DNA of 64,000 bases from an uncultured Gammaproteobacteria bacterium. Lineage in GTDB: Bacteria > Pseudomonadota > Gammaproteobacteria > DRLM01. The notes under the pieces are model-generated. The model ran no database searches. It saw only the letters and a program-made list of their open reading frames with translations, and was not told where the DNA came from. Position 1 is the first letter of the stretch, and each line of letters begins with the position of its first letter. This document shows positions 1 to 8,684 of the stretch, one piece after another. The DNA lies in NCBI GenBank assembly GCA_947259075.1, contig CAMYKQ010000053.1, positions 1 to 64,000 of the forward strand, in the 5' to 3' direction. The position numbers and the translations under genes were made by a program.

Positions 1-402
<402 letters not shown>

Positions 403-510
403 ATAACACCCAAGTAGTTTGGGTATGGTGAATGCGACACAACCTACATGCCCTAATACAGCTTTTCGAATTGGAGGACGGTGACGATTAGATCATCGCC
501 TCAAACAGTT

Positions 511-628
511 TGCCTGGTGGCTATAGCGAACGGGAACCACCCGATCCCATTCCGAACTCGGAAGTGAAAACGTTCAGCGCCGATGATAGTGTGGGAGATC
601 CCATGTGAAAGTAGGACACCGCCAGGCT
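511..628 (+). rRNA. 5S ribosomal RNA
   Basis: About 118 nt starting TGCCTGGTGGCTATAGCG and ending ACACCGCCAGGCTT, so the two ends pair as helix I of 5S rRNA. The internal stretch CCGAACTCGGAAGTGAAA is diagnostic. It lies about 110 nt after the 23S end and directly before a strong terminator, as the last gene of the rRNA operon. Confidence 0.97.
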
Positions 629-636
629 TCTATTCC

Positions 637-669
637 AAACTCCCGGCAGCAATGCCGGGAGTTTTTTTT
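637..669 (+). terminator. Rho-independent terminator of the rRNA operon
   Basis: A 12-bp stem (AAACTCCCGGCA with TGCCGGGAGTTT), a GCAA tetraloop and a T-run follow the 5S gene immediately. Confidence 0.95.
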
Positions 670-1177
670 CGTATCGGCTTATCTTTCTGAGTAGGCCGGT
701 TTTCTCAGTGAGCCCCTTATGCGAATCCCCCTGTCCGCTGCGCAGTCTGGTTTTGAGCGTTTTCTCAGTGCTTGAACAGGAAAACTACGTAGGCATGTAC
801 TATCTTTAGTATGTTGCCAATGTTTGTGGCAGCGAACCGTCTTCGTGGCTTTGGCCTCGTAGGCAGGATGGAGCTTTAGCCGAGTCCTGTGTTTTAGCTG
901 TTGAAGTTCTTCTAAAGTAACATCACTTTTCAGCCCTGTCCGGGCATCCCCGCCCGGACAGGTTTTTGTCTTACGTGTTTATGCGGGAGGAAGAATTAAT
1001 CACCGCATAAATCCATTCCGGCAGCCGGCTATCCTTGAGTCACCCCCTTTATTTTATTTGTGATACTGTCACCGGATACGGTTTGTAACCCTTTGTTTTC
1101 ATGATGCACCACAACCAAGGATAGAGAAAAACTTCGTTGTGGCGGGCGCGGGATGAAGTTTGACGGAGAGGAAAGAA
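670..1177 (+). other. Intergenic region with a possible small RNA and an orphan terminator
   Basis: No convincing protein gene lies between the rRNA terminator and the stress-protein gene. Two things stand out. A 12-nt direct repeat GTTTTCTCAGTG occurs at 699-710 and 759-770. A strong terminator at 935-967 has no coding region in front of it. The ~160 nt before that terminator contain several short complementary segments and could be a small RNA, but it matches no family I recognise. The rest should hold the promoter of the downstream gene. Confidence 0.4.
935..967 (+). terminator. Rho-independent terminator with no upstream ORF
   Basis: Perfect 11-bp stem CCTGTCCGGGC / GCCCGGACAGG with a 6-nt loop, followed by TTTTT. 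It lies about 265 nt after the rRNA terminator, so it must end a separate short transcript or act as backup termination. Confidence 0.85.
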
Positions 1178-1618
1178 ATGAACGTCTACCGACATATTCT
1201 TATCGCCGTCGATTTCTCCCCCGCGGCGGAACGGCTGTTGCGGCGGGGGCTCGATATTGCCACCCGTTACGAGGCGCGTTTGAGTTTGCTGCATGTGGTG
1301 GAATACCTGCCCTTTGCCCTGGACAATGAACTCATCATGCCCGCCCCATTGGAAATCGAGACGCAGCTGTTTAACAGCGCACGGGCGCGGCTCGCTAAAT
1401 TGGCGGAATTAACAGGCGCGCCGGCCACGGCGGAGCAACTGGTGGAGTTGGGTTCCACCAAAGTGGAGATTCTGCGTATTGCGGAAGCGCGCGGCGTGGA
1501 TCTCATCGTCATTGGCAGTCATGGCCGTCACGGTTGGGCGCGCGTGCTGGGTTCGACGGCCAATGCGGTGATGCACGGTGCCTCCTGCGATGTGCTGGCG
1601 GTGAGAACTTCCGCCTGA
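1178..1618 (+). CDS. Universal stress protein, UspA family
   Basis: 146 residues with the UspA alpha/beta fold. The N-terminal strand reads HILIAVDFSPAAE. The C-terminal ATP-binding signature G-x2-G-x9-G-S is visible in GSHGRHGWARVLGSTANAV, which places it with nucleotide-binding UspA/UspFG-type proteins. UspA proteins are cytoplasmic and help cells survive starvation and oxidative stress; the exact ligand and partner are unknown. The ATG at 1178 is chosen over an upstream TTG at 1160 because a good ribosome site (GGAGAGGAAAG) lies just before it. The gene stands alone after the rRNA operon and 64 nt before ampD. Confidence 0.9.
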   Translation: MNVYRHILIAVDFSPAAERLLRRGLDIATRYEARLSLLHVVEYLPFALDNELIMPAPLEIETQLFNSARARLAKLAELTGAPATAEQLVELGSTKVEILRIAEARGVDLIVIGSHGRHGWARVLGSTANAVMHGASCDVLAVRTSA

Positions 1619-1682
1619 GGTTTGATTGCATTGGCCGCCGCCGCGCCGCATCATTCAACATTTATAGCTACGCGAAACCAAT

Positions 1683-2240
1683 ATGGACTACGACATTGAG
1701 GCCGGCTGGCTCATTCCCGCAAGGCGTGCGCCTTCGCCCAATCACGATCCGCGGCCCGGCGGCTGCGGCGTTGACCTGCTAGTGATTCACGGCATCAGCC
1801 TGCCGCCCGGCGAATTCGGCGGGCCGTGGATAGATGCCTTGTTTTGTAATGCGCTCGATCCCGCCGCTCATCCCTATTTTCCTGAAATAGAGGGCCTGCG
1901 CGTCTCGGCCCATGTCCTGATCCGCCGTGACGGCGAGGTGGTGCAGTACGTGCCCTTCGAGCGGCGGGCCTGGCATGCGGGACAATCCTGTTTCGCCGGG
2001 CGCGAACGCTGTAATGATTTCTCCATCGGCATCGAGCTGGAAGGGTGTGATGAGCACCCCTACACGGACGCGCAATATGCCAGCCTCGCCGCCGTCACCC
2101 GCAGTTTGATGGCGGCTTACCCCGCCCTCAGCGCGGACCGTATCGTCGGCCACAGCGACATCGCGCCGGGCCGTAAAACCGATCCCGGTCCGCATTTTGA
2201 TTGGCCGCGCTTTCGCGCCTCATTAGCGATTACTACTTGA
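1683..2240 (+). CDS. ampD: 1,6-anhydro-N-acetylmuramyl-L-alanine amidase AmpD
   Basis: 185 residues, the length expected of AmpD (about 183-187). AmpD is a cytoplasmic zinc amidase that cuts the stem peptide from anhydromuropeptides during peptidoglycan recycling, and in many gammaproteobacteria it sets the inducer level for AmpR-controlled beta-lactamase. The zinc ligands appear to be His36 (VIHGIS), His157 (VGHSDIAPG) and Asp167 (KTDPGP), with catalytic Glu118 (SIGIELEG) and Lys165, all in AmpD spacing. There is no signal peptide, which separates it from periplasmic AmiD. ampE follows 31 nt downstream, the classic ampDE order. No ampR or ampC is in the window. Confidence 0.96.
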   Translation: MDYDIEAGWLIPARRAPSPNHDPRPGGCGVDLLVIHGISLPPGEFGGPWIDALFCNALDPAAHPYFPEIEGLRVSAHVLIRRDGEVVQYVPFERRAWHAGQSCFAGRERCNDFSIGIELEGCDEHPYTDAQYASLAAVTRSLMAAYPALSADRIVGHSDIAPGRKTDPGPHFDWPRFRASLAITT

Positions 2241-2271
2241 AACTTGCCGGCGTAGCTTGGAGACTTAGCCC

Positions 2272-3162
2272 ATGGTATTAATCGCCGTCATCATATCGCT
2301 GGCCATTGAACGTATTTGGGATGCGCTGGTGGACCTGCGCGCCTTCGCCTGGTTCGAGCGCTACACCCAGCGTTTCCGCGCCGGCCTGGGCACGGGGCGG
2401 GTGTGGGACGGACCGCTGGGCGTGTTTCTCGTCTTGCTCATCCCCCTGCTCGTCGTGGCGCTGCTGCAACAGGCCTTGGCGGGTCTCTGGGGTTTGCTGG
2501 CCTTCGTCTTCGCCGTCATCGTTTTGCTATTCAGTCTTGGCCCGCGAGATTTGGACGCAGACGTACAGCGTTTTCTTAATGCCTGGGAACAGGGTAATGA
2601 AGAAAAGGCCCGCGCCGCCGCCCGTCACATTACGGGCTTGCTCAACGAGCCCGCCGATGCCGCCGCCCTCGGGCGCGCGGTGCTCGAAGGTATCGTCGTC
2701 GCGGCCCATGAACGCATCATCGGCGTCATTTTCTGGTTCGCCCTGCTCGGTCCGCTGGGCGCGCTGTTGTTTCGCTTGAGTTGCGAGCTGAAAAATAAAT
2801 ACCAGCACGGCGGTGAGCAGGGCGGCTTCGCCCAAGCGGCCTTGGTGTTGCACGGCGTCTTGAGTTGGCTGCCCTGCCGCCTTACGGTATTGGGTTTCGC
2901 CCTCACCGGCAGCTTCGCTGACGCCATGCGGCGCTGGCGGGAAGAAGCGCCATTGTGGGAACGCGATTGGCTGGCGGGTAATCGTCAGGTGCTGGTGGCC
3001 GGTGGTTTGGGCGCGCTGCAAGCCGATCAGGAATTATCGGATGAAGAAGCAGGCGGCGTCTCCACGCTGCAAGTGCGCGCCGCCTTGGCCATGGTGTGGC
3101 GTGCGCTCCTGTTGCTGGTGGCCGTCATCGCGGTGATGACGCTGGTGGCTTGGGCCGCCTGA
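2272..3162 (+). CDS. ampE: AmpE-like inner-membrane regulatory protein
   Basis: 296 residues, slightly longer than E. coli AmpE (284). The start MVLIAVIISLAIERIWD is typical of the AmpE/CobD-like membrane family. Hydrophobic segments lie near residues 45-90 (two), 150-165, 195-215 and at the extreme C-terminus (about 275-296), leaving a soluble loop near 95-140. AmpE is encoded with AmpD and is thought to sense beta-lactam or cell-wall state; its biochemical activity is not settled. It starts 31 nt after ampD and is almost certainly cotranscribed with it. Confidence 0.9.
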   Translation: MVLIAVIISLAIERIWDALVDLRAFAWFERYTQRFRAGLGTGRVWDGPLGVFLVLLIPLLVVALLQQALAGLWGLLAFVFAVIVLLFSLGPRDLDADVQRFLNAWEQGNEEKARAAARHITGLLNEPADAAALGRAVLEGIVVAAHERIIGVIFWFALLGPLGALLFRLSCELKNKYQHGGEQGGFAQAALVLHGVLSWLPCRLTVLGFALTGSFADAMRRWREEAPLWERDWLAGNRQVLVAGGLGALQADQELSDEEAGGVSTLQVRAALAMVWRALLLLVAVIAVMTLVAWAA

Positions 3163-3198
3163 TTTAATACCGCGATTTTTTAATTTCCCGGAGCAAAT

Positions 3199-3798
3199 GT
3201 GGAACCAAGCACCTTTGTGGATTTCATCCGCCACGGAGAGCCAGTGGGCGGCAAGCGCATCCGCGGCCAGTCCGACGACCCTTTGAGCGAGCGCGGCTGG
3301 CGGCAGATGTGGCAGGCCGTGGGTGAGGCGGCGCCGTGGCAAGATGTCGTGAGTTCGCCCTTGAGCCGCTGCGCGGATTTTGCCCGCGCCTTGGCCGCTC
3401 AACATGGTTTGCCGCTGCAGGTGGAGCCGCGTTTTAAAGAGATCGGCTTCGGTGCATGGGAAGGCGTCAGCCACGCCGACTTGGCGCTCCGCGAGCCCGA
3501 GCGTTACCCGCGTTTTCGCGACGACCCCTTGCGTTATATGCCGCCCGGCGCCGAGCCAGTGCCGGACTTCATCTCGCGGGTGGCGGCGGCGTGGCGTGAT
3601 GTGCTCGAGGCATATGCCGGCCGCCGCGTGCTGGTGGTGTGTCACGCGGGCGTCATCCGCGCCATGCTTGCCACGGTACTGGGCCTCGCGCCGGAGAATT
3701 TATTTCGCGCGCAAGTGGAGTACGCCAGCATCACCCGCTTCGAGGCGGCGGCGCGCCGTGCGCCCAGTTTGATTTCTCACGCCGCGGCGCTGATATGA
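3199..3798 (+). CDS. cobC: Histidine phosphatase, probable alpha-ribazole-5'-phosphate phosphatase CobC
   Basis: 199 residues of the histidine-phosphatase (phosphoglycerate mutase-like) superfamily. The catalytic Arg-His-Gly is at residues 11-13 (FIRHGEP), and the second His is in VCHAGVIR near 153. The motifs GQSDDPLSERG and SSPLSRC are typical. CobC removes the phosphate from alpha-ribazole phosphate in the late nucleotide-loop step of cobalamin synthesis or salvage. The assignment rests on context: its stop overlaps the start of btuF by 4 nt (ATGA). On sequence alone it could be a broad-specificity phosphatase. The GTG at 3199 has GGAG about 6 nt upstream. Confidence 0.8.
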   Translation: MEPSTFVDFIRHGEPVGGKRIRGQSDDPLSERGWRQMWQAVGEAAPWQDVVSSPLSRCADFARALAAQHGLPLQVEPRFKEIGFGAWEGVSHADLALREPERYPRFRDDPLRYMPPGAEPVPDFISRVAAAWRDVLEAYAGRRVLVVCHAGVIRAMLATVLGLAPENLFRAQVEYASITRFEAAARRAPSLISHAAALI

Positions 3799-4682
3799 GA
3801 TCTTGGTTTTCACTTTGCCTCCTGCTGTGTTGCGCCGCTACGGCGCGGGCCGCGGTGACGCTGGTTGACGATCAAGGCCAAGCCCTGACGCTGGGCGCGC
3901 CCGCGGTACGCATCATCGCCTTGTCACCGCATGTGGCGGAGTTGTTGTTTGACGTGGGCGCGGGCGGCAAGCTGGTGGGCACGGTCAGCCGCAGCGATTA
4001 TCCCGCCGCCGCGCGTAACGTGGCCTTGGTGGGTGACCACGCCCGTTTGGACGTGGAACGTATCATCGCCCTCAACCCCGATGCGGTGGTGGCTTGGGGC
4101 GGCGGTAATCCCCCGCTCGATATCGAGCGGCTGCGGCAATTGGGCGTGCCGGTGCTGGTGCTAGAGCCGCGTCATTTAGATGATGTGGCGCGGCATTTGG
4201 AATTGCTGGGGCAGCTCGCGGGCACGGAGACGCAGGCGCGGGCGGCGGCGGCGGACTACCGTCACGGCCTTGCCGCGCTGCGCGAACGCTACGCGGGCCG
4301 CAGCATGGTGACGGTGTTCTACCAAGTCTGGCACGCGCCTTTGATGACGGTGGGCGGCGAGCAGATCATCAGCGAAGTGATTAGCCTGTGCGGCGGACAA
4401 AATATTTTTGCGGCGTTGCGCAGTTTGGCGCCCACGGTGTCGGTGGAGTCGGTGGTGATGGCGGATCCGGCGCTGATCGTCACCGCGTCGGACCAGCCCG
4501 TCGCCCAGGCCTTGGCCAATTGGCGCGCGTGGCCGATGATGCGCGCGGTGCGCATTGGCCAGTTGATGACGATCAGCCCCAATAATATCGCCCGCGCCAC
4601 GCCGCGGTTATTACAAGGCGCGCAAGAGATGTGCGAAGCCATCGAGGGGGCGCGCGCCGTGCCCTGGCGCGTGTCGCGCTGA
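3795..4682 (+). CDS. btuF: Periplasmic cobalamin-binding protein BtuF
   Basis: 295 residues starting at an ATG that overlaps the cobC stop. The signal peptide (MRSWFSLCLLLCCAATARA, cleavage near residue 19) directs export. The mature part has the two-lobed TroA/BtuF-type fold: AVRIIALSPHVAELLFDVGA opens lobe one, and SVESVVMADPALIV lies in lobe two. BtuF captures vitamin B12 in the periplasm and passes it to the BtuCD ABC transporter. BtuC and BtuD are not in this window, so they must lie elsewhere or be shared. Siderophore-binding relatives have the same fold, but the cobC neighbour and the riboswitch-controlled btuB 10 kb away favour B12. Confidence 0.87.
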   Translation: MRSWFSLCLLLCCAATARAAVTLVDDQGQALTLGAPAVRIIALSPHVAELLFDVGAGGKLVGTVSRSDYPAAARNVALVGDHARLDVERIIALNPDAVVAWGGGNPPLDIERLRQLGVPVLVLEPRHLDDVARHLELLGQLAGTETQARAAAADYRHGLAALRERYAGRSMVTVFYQVWHAPLMTVGGEQIISEVISLCGGQNIFAALRSLAPTVSVESVVMADPALIVTASDQPVAQALANWRAWPMMRAVRIGQLMTISPNNIARATPRLLQGAQEMCEAIEGARAVPWRVSR

Positions 4683-5593
4683 TGCGCATCGGCATTGATT
4701 TGGGCGGCACCAAGATTGAAGGCGTGGCCTTGGACGCGGCGGGCGCGGTGCTGGCGCGCCAGCGGGTGGCGACGCCCGCAGGTGATTATCAGGCCACGCT
4801 GCGCGCGATTGCGGCGGTGGTCGCCGACTTGGAGCAGCGCAGCGGCGCGCGCGGCAGCGTGGGCGTGGGCACGCCGGGCGCGCTGTCGCGGCTCAGCGGC
4901 ATGCTGAAGAATTCCAATTCAGTGTGTTTGAATGGCCGGCCCTTGGCGCAAGACTTGGCCGCCTTACTGGCGCGGCCGGTGCGCATCGCCAATGACGCCA
5001 ATTGTCTTGTGCTGTCGGAGGCGGTGGACGGCGCCGCCAGCGGCGCGGCCGTGGTGTTCGGCGTCATCCTCGGCACCGGCACGGGCGGCGGTATCGTGGT
5101 GAACGGCCGGGTGCTGGACGGCGCCAATGCCATCGCCGGTGAATGGGGCCACAATCCCTTGCCTTGGCCGCGTGATGATGAGCGTCCCGGCCCGGCCTGT
5201 TATTGCGGCAAGCACGGCTGCATCGAAACCTTTTTGTCCGGTCCCGGTTTGAGCCGCGATCATGCCGCCGTAAACGCCGAGACCTTGAGCGCGGAAGCGA
5301 TCGCGCGCCGCGCCGATGAGGGCGATGCCGCGTGCCTCGCGACACTGGCGCGTTACGAAGAGCGTCTGGCGCGGGCCTTGGCGGCGGTGATCAATCTGCT
5401 CGATCCAGAGGTGATCGTGCTGGGGGGCGGGCTGTCGAAATTGACCCGGCTTTATGACAATGTGCCCGCGCTGTGGGGCCGCTATGTGTTTTCCGACCGG
5501 GTGGATACGCGCTTGCTGCCGGCGCGGCACGGGGATGCCAGCGGCGTGCGCGGCGCGGCCTGTTTGTGGGGGATGAATAATGCGTCTGCGTGA
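4682..5593 (+). CDS. ROK-family sugar kinase, probable fructokinase (Mak-like)
   Basis: 303 residues. The N-terminal phosphate loop is IGIDLGGTKIEGV, the catalytic Asp is in NDAN near 105, the ROK signature GEWGHN is at 153-158, and the zinc motif C-x-C-G-x2-G-C is at 173-180. GHNPLPW plus the zinc site most resembles E. coli Mak, a manno(fructo)kinase that phosphorylates fructose with ATP; glucose or N-acyl-sugar kinases of the ROK family are alternatives. The start (TGATG) shares one base with the btuF stop, so it is translated from the same message although it has no obvious B12 role. The last 14 nt overlap the next gene. Confidence 0.85.
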   Translation: MRIGIDLGGTKIEGVALDAAGAVLARQRVATPAGDYQATLRAIAAVVADLEQRSGARGSVGVGTPGALSRLSGMLKNSNSVCLNGRPLAQDLAALLARPVRIANDANCLVLSEAVDGAASGAAVVFGVILGTGTGGGIVVNGRVLDGANAIAGEWGHNPLPWPRDDERPGPACYCGKHGCIETFLSGPGLSRDHAAVNAETLSAEAIARRADEGDAACLATLARYEERLARALAAVINLLDPEVIVLGGGLSKLTRLYDNVPALWGRYVFSDRVDTRLLPARHGDASGVRGAACLWGMNNASA

Positions 5594-5981
5594 AGCGCGG
5601 TGGCCTTTGCGCGGTTTTGCCTTGTGGCACGGCGTGGCGTGGGGCTTGGTGGGCGTGGTGCTGTATCTTTCTTTGATGCCGCAGCCGCCGCAACTCGACA
5701 TCAGCAGCGGCGATAAACTGGGCCACCTCGCGGGTTATGCCCTGTTGATGGTTTGGTTCACCCAGCTGTATGCGCGGCCGGCGCACTGGCGTTTGGGCGT
5801 GGCCCTGTTCGCGCTTGGGGTGTTTATCGAATGCGTGCAGGGACTCACGGCCCACCGCAGTTTTGAATGGCTGGACATGGCGGCTGACGGCGGCGGCGTG
5901 CTGCTGGGCTGGTGGCTGGGCGGCACGGTGTTCGCCAGCGTGTTGCAGCGCGTCGCGGGTTTGCAGACGACGCGGCGCTAG
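5580..5981 (+). CDS. VanZ-like small membrane protein
   Basis: 133 residues with four hydrophobic helices (near 15-33, 48-63, 72-90, 102-125). The conserved VanZ-family signature DKLGHLAGYALL at about 43-54 and the closing FEWLDMAADGGGVLLGWW are visible. VanZ-like proteins are inner-membrane proteins of largely unknown function; the founding member gives low-level teicoplanin resistance. The gene overlaps the ROK kinase by 14 nt and ends the cobC-btuF-kinase-vanZ run. Whether it has anything to do with B12 is unclear; it may simply be carried by translational coupling. Confidence 0.8.
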   Translation: MRLREARWPLRGFALWHGVAWGLVGVVLYLSLMPQPPQLDISSGDKLGHLAGYALLMVWFTQLYARPAHWRLGVALFALGVFIECVQGLTAHRSFEWLDMAADGGGVLLGWWLGGTVFASVLQRVAGLQTTRR

Positions 5982-6049
5982 CGCTTGGCGCGCGTTCACC
6001 CTCGCGCCGCCGTCGATAAAATCAAGTGATGCTGAGTCCGCCGCGCGGC

Positions 6050-7132
6050 TTAGACCGCGGCGGCGGAGCGGCGTCTCGCGCCCCACAGCCCGATCAAGCC
6101 GCCCAACAGCAACAACGCGCTGCCCGGTTCTGGCACCGCGGCGAAGAATTCTTGCGCGATCAATTGATGAAATTTGGCGGTGGGGTGTTCCCCGTCCCAA
6201 AACAGGTATTCATCGGGATTGTTGCACACCGTGTCGCCGGGCCCCGCGGGCTCGACGAAGCCGCTATAACACGCCGCGCTGACATTGCTAAGGCCATAGG
6301 CGCCGAGATTGGCGACGACTTCGCGCAGATAGCTGAAGCTGTCGTAGTGAATTAGTTTGACGCCGGGGAGCAGCGCGCGCATATCGTTGAGCATGGAGCC
6401 GACGGCGCTGTTGTATTGCACCGTCAGCGCGGTCGCGGCCGGGGCCACCAGCGGCGGCGCGCCGGGGAAGAGGGGGTCGAGTTCGAAGACGTCGGGGACG
6501 AGACCTAGGTCGGGGATGCTGGGTATCAAGATGGTTTGCGCGCCCGCGGCGGCATAGGCGCCGATGACGTCTTTGATGCCGTTCACCGCGGCGTTCATGA
6601 ATTGCGCGGCCAGCGCGGTCAAGGCCAGATCGCCGCTCAGCGTTAACGGCAGGATGTCCGCCAAGTCATTGGCCCCCGACCACACCACGTATAAGGCGCC
6701 CGGATCATTGATGCCGCGGGCGGTGAAGGCCTCGCGTTGCAGGTTCAAACTCCAGGGCCGCGCGCCGGTGGGCAGGATGCCGCCGAGATTGAAGGGCGCG
6801 CTGGCCTCGAGGCGGTTGTAATCAGTGCGCGCGCCGCCGTAGGCGAAATTATTGCCGCCCGCCGAGGAGCGGGTCGAGGTCAGTCCCAGTTTGTCGGCGA
6901 GCAGGCCCGCGTAGTTTTCGCCATTGGCGAAACGCCCTTGGAAATAATGATCGTCCGCGGGGATGGGCGCCAAACCCGGGGGGAACAAGTCTTGTGTGGC
7001 GGCGTAGAGATTGCCTTGGTCCGAAAGGCTGTCGCCCATGATGTAGAGATTGGTGTAGGGCAGCGCTTGGGCGCCCTGCTGCATGATAAGGGCGGTAAAA
7101 AAAACAATGAGGCCGATCAGCGGTTTTTTCAT
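6050..7132 (-). CDS. Exported GDSL/SGNH lipase-esterase with PEP-CTERM anchor
   Basis: 360 residues. An N-terminal signal peptide ends near AQA (about 23), followed at once by the catalytic serine block IMGDSLSDQGN (residues ~31-41), so this is an SGNH hydrolase. WSGANDLADI carries the block-III Asn, and DGEHPT near 313-318 supplies the Asp and His. The C-terminus reads VPEPGSALLLLGG, a short hydrophobic stretch, then GARRRS: a canonical PEP-CTERM sorting signal, expected to be cut by an exosortase and attached to the cell surface or exopolysaccharide. Substrates are probably short esters or lipids. No exosortase lies in the window. It is monocistronic, convergent with the VanZ gene. Confidence 0.9.
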   Translation of the reverse strand: MKKPLIGLIVFFTALIMQQGAQALPYTNLYIMGDSLSDQGNLYAATQDLFPPGLAPIPADDHYFQGRFANGENYAGLLADKLGLTSTRSSAGGNNFAYGGARTDYNRLEASAPFNLGGILPTGARPWSLNLQREAFTARGINDPGALYVVWSGANDLADILPLTLSGDLALTALAAQFMNAAVNGIKDVIGAYAAAGAQTILIPSIPDLGLVPDVFELDPLFPGAPPLVAPAATALTVQYNSAVGSMLNDMRALLPGVKLIHYDSFSYLREVVANLGAYGLSNVSAACYSGFVEPAGPGDTVCNNPDEYLFWDGEHPTAKFHQLIAQEFFAAVPEPGSALLLLGGLIGLWGARRRSAAAV

Positions 7133-7348
7133 GGGCCGTCTCCTTGGCGTGTTATACGGTTTTTGCGGTGCCGCCGGGCGGGTCCGTCGCTATGTTTGCC
7201 TCTGCCCGTGCGGGCGTCGCCGCAAATTGCTTGCATCCCTCTCCGGCTTGGCTTGTCTCAGCATGGACGCCATTAACGGCAACGCATGGCCGCGAACTTA
7301 ACCCAGCCGTTCATGATAGGCAAGCGGCCGGGTGCTTGTTGGCTTCGC

Positions 7349-8209
7349 TCACGCCTCCGCGACGATATAGGCGATCCAGGCTTCTTGATTATCGGCTTGC
7401 AAGGTGTCTTCGTACTCGCCCGTGCCTTCTAAGTAATCATCGTCCTCATCGTCTTCTTCAAATTTCTCCCAATACACATGCACGCGCGAGAAACCCGCCT
7501 CCTCCAAGATTTCGCGCAATTCCGGCAAGGTCCACAAACGCCAGTCGTAGGTGAAGGCCTTGCGCAGCATGGAGCCGTCGCTAAAGCGGAAATGGATGTG
7601 ACAGAGAAAATCGTGGGTGATGGGGTTGAACTTGGCTTGATCCCAGATATAAATGAAATCCTGGCCGTCCACCTCGCGGTCTTCTTCCAGCTCGCTCATG
7701 GTTTCCGTGCCGCCCAGCAAATCGAGCACGAAGAGGCCGTCGTCTTTTAAACCCGCGCGCGCCGTTTCGAAATAGCGGCGCAAGGCGCTGCGCTGTTTGA
7801 ACACGCAATAACTGAAATTCATGGCGCAGGTGATATCCGCCTTGGGCTCGCTGATGTCCAGCACATTGGCGTGTTGCAGCGTGATGCGTTCGCTGACCTC
7901 GCGGCCCGCGGGCTTGAGATTGTGTTGCCTGCCCCAGTCCAAAGTGTCTTTGCACAAGTCCACGCCCAGCGCGCGGCGTTTGGAATTGGATTTACACCAT
8001 TCCACGCACAGCAGCGCCGTGCCGCAAAAATCCTCGCGCAGCACCAGCGGCTTTTTACCGCGTAATTCCTTGTAGCGGTCGACGAAAAATTCCACCTCGA
8101 AATCCGGCGCCTGCACCGCGTGCTGATAGAGCACGTGACGGTCGGCCTGACTGGCGAGCGTGACGCCTGGCTTGCTGGATTTTTTGGCTTTGGCTTTGGC
8201 TGTCGGCAT
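7349..8209 (-). CDS. Class I SAM-dependent methyltransferase, unknown substrate
   Basis: 286 residues. A lysine-rich start (MPTAKAKAKKSSKPG) precedes the core. The SAM-binding region runs from about residue 57 (VLREDFCGTALLCVEW, motif I-like) through the acidic LGVDL near 81-85 to DITCAMNFSYCVF near 125-137. The motif I Gly-rich loop is altered to DFCGTA, as in a widespread uncharacterised methyltransferase family. The C-terminus is strikingly acidic (KFEEDDEDDDYLEGTGEYE). It stands alone, 140 nt from the next gene on the same strand. Neither substrate nor pathway can be read from the sequence. Confidence 0.75.
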   Translation of the reverse strand: MPTAKAKAKKSSKPGVTLASQADRHVLYQHAVQAPDFEVEFFVDRYKELRGKKPLVLREDFCGTALLCVEWCKSNSKRRALGVDLCKDTLDWGRQHNLKPAGREVSERITLQHANVLDISEPKADITCAMNFSYCVFKQRSALRRYFETARAGLKDDGLFVLDLLGGTETMSELEEDREVDGQDFIYIWDQAKFNPITHDFLCHIHFRFSDGSMLRKAFTYDWRLWTLPELREILEEAGFSRVHVYWEKFEEDDEDDDYLEGTGEYEDTLQADNQEAWIAYIVAEA

Positions 8210-8291
8210 GGGCTGTGCTTCGCTGTGTTAAAAGAGGGGGATTGTAGGAAGCCTTGGCCGCGATGTCCATGTGTGTTGCGAAGCTAGTGCC

Positions 8292-8326
8292 TCCCGCGCA
8301 AATAAAAACGCCCCGGTCCGTGCGGG
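8292..8326 (-). terminator. Rho-independent terminator of the small lipoprotein gene
   Basis: On the minus strand a 9-bp stem ACGCCCCGG / CCGGGGCGT is followed by TTTTATTT. It lies 26 nt after the stop of the lipoprotein gene at 8352. Confidence 0.85.
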
Positions 8327-8351
8327 CCGGGGCGTCGTCGCGGCTTGGAAT

Positions 8352-8684
8352 TTAAGGCGCGACGGTTTGACGCATGCTTTCACCTTCGCGGCGCAGGCGT
8401 TCCGCCTTTTCAAGCGTCTTGGCCGCTTCAATGGCCTTTTCGCCGCGCTTGATCATTTCTTCACCCTCATCCTCCAAACGCTTGCCTTCCTTTATCATGT
8501 CCTTACCTTGGTCTTGCAGCGCCTCGCCCTTGGCGATGAGTTCATCCCCGTTTTTAATCATCAGCTCGCCTTGGGCGAGGCGCTCGGGCGTCTCCGGCAA
8601 CAGATTGGGCTCGGAGAAGATGGCGCAGGCGCTGAGGCTGAGCGCGGCGGCGGGGAGCAGTAAAAAGCGGGCATGCAATTTCAT
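8352..8684 (-). CDS. Small repetitive lipoprotein
   Basis: 110 residues with a lipoprotein signal peptide whose lipobox LSAC puts the lipidated cysteine near residue 20. The mature part is a chain of imperfect repeats of about 7-14 residues with a G-x2-(L/M)-(I/x)-x2-G spacing (GDELIAKGEALQDQG, GKDMIKEGKRLEDEG, GEEMIKRGEKAIEA), very rich in Glu and Lys. It should form a long amphipathic helix or coiled coil in the periplasm. I recognise no named family. It is transcribed alone and ends in its own terminator. Its start lies 150 nt from the divergent tpm gene. Confidence 0.8.
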   Translation of the reverse strand: MKLHARFLLLPAAALSLSACAIFSEPNLLPETPERLAQGELMIKNGDELIAKGEALQDQGKDMIKEGKRLEDEGEEMIKRGEKAIEAAKTLEKAERLRREGESMRQTVAP

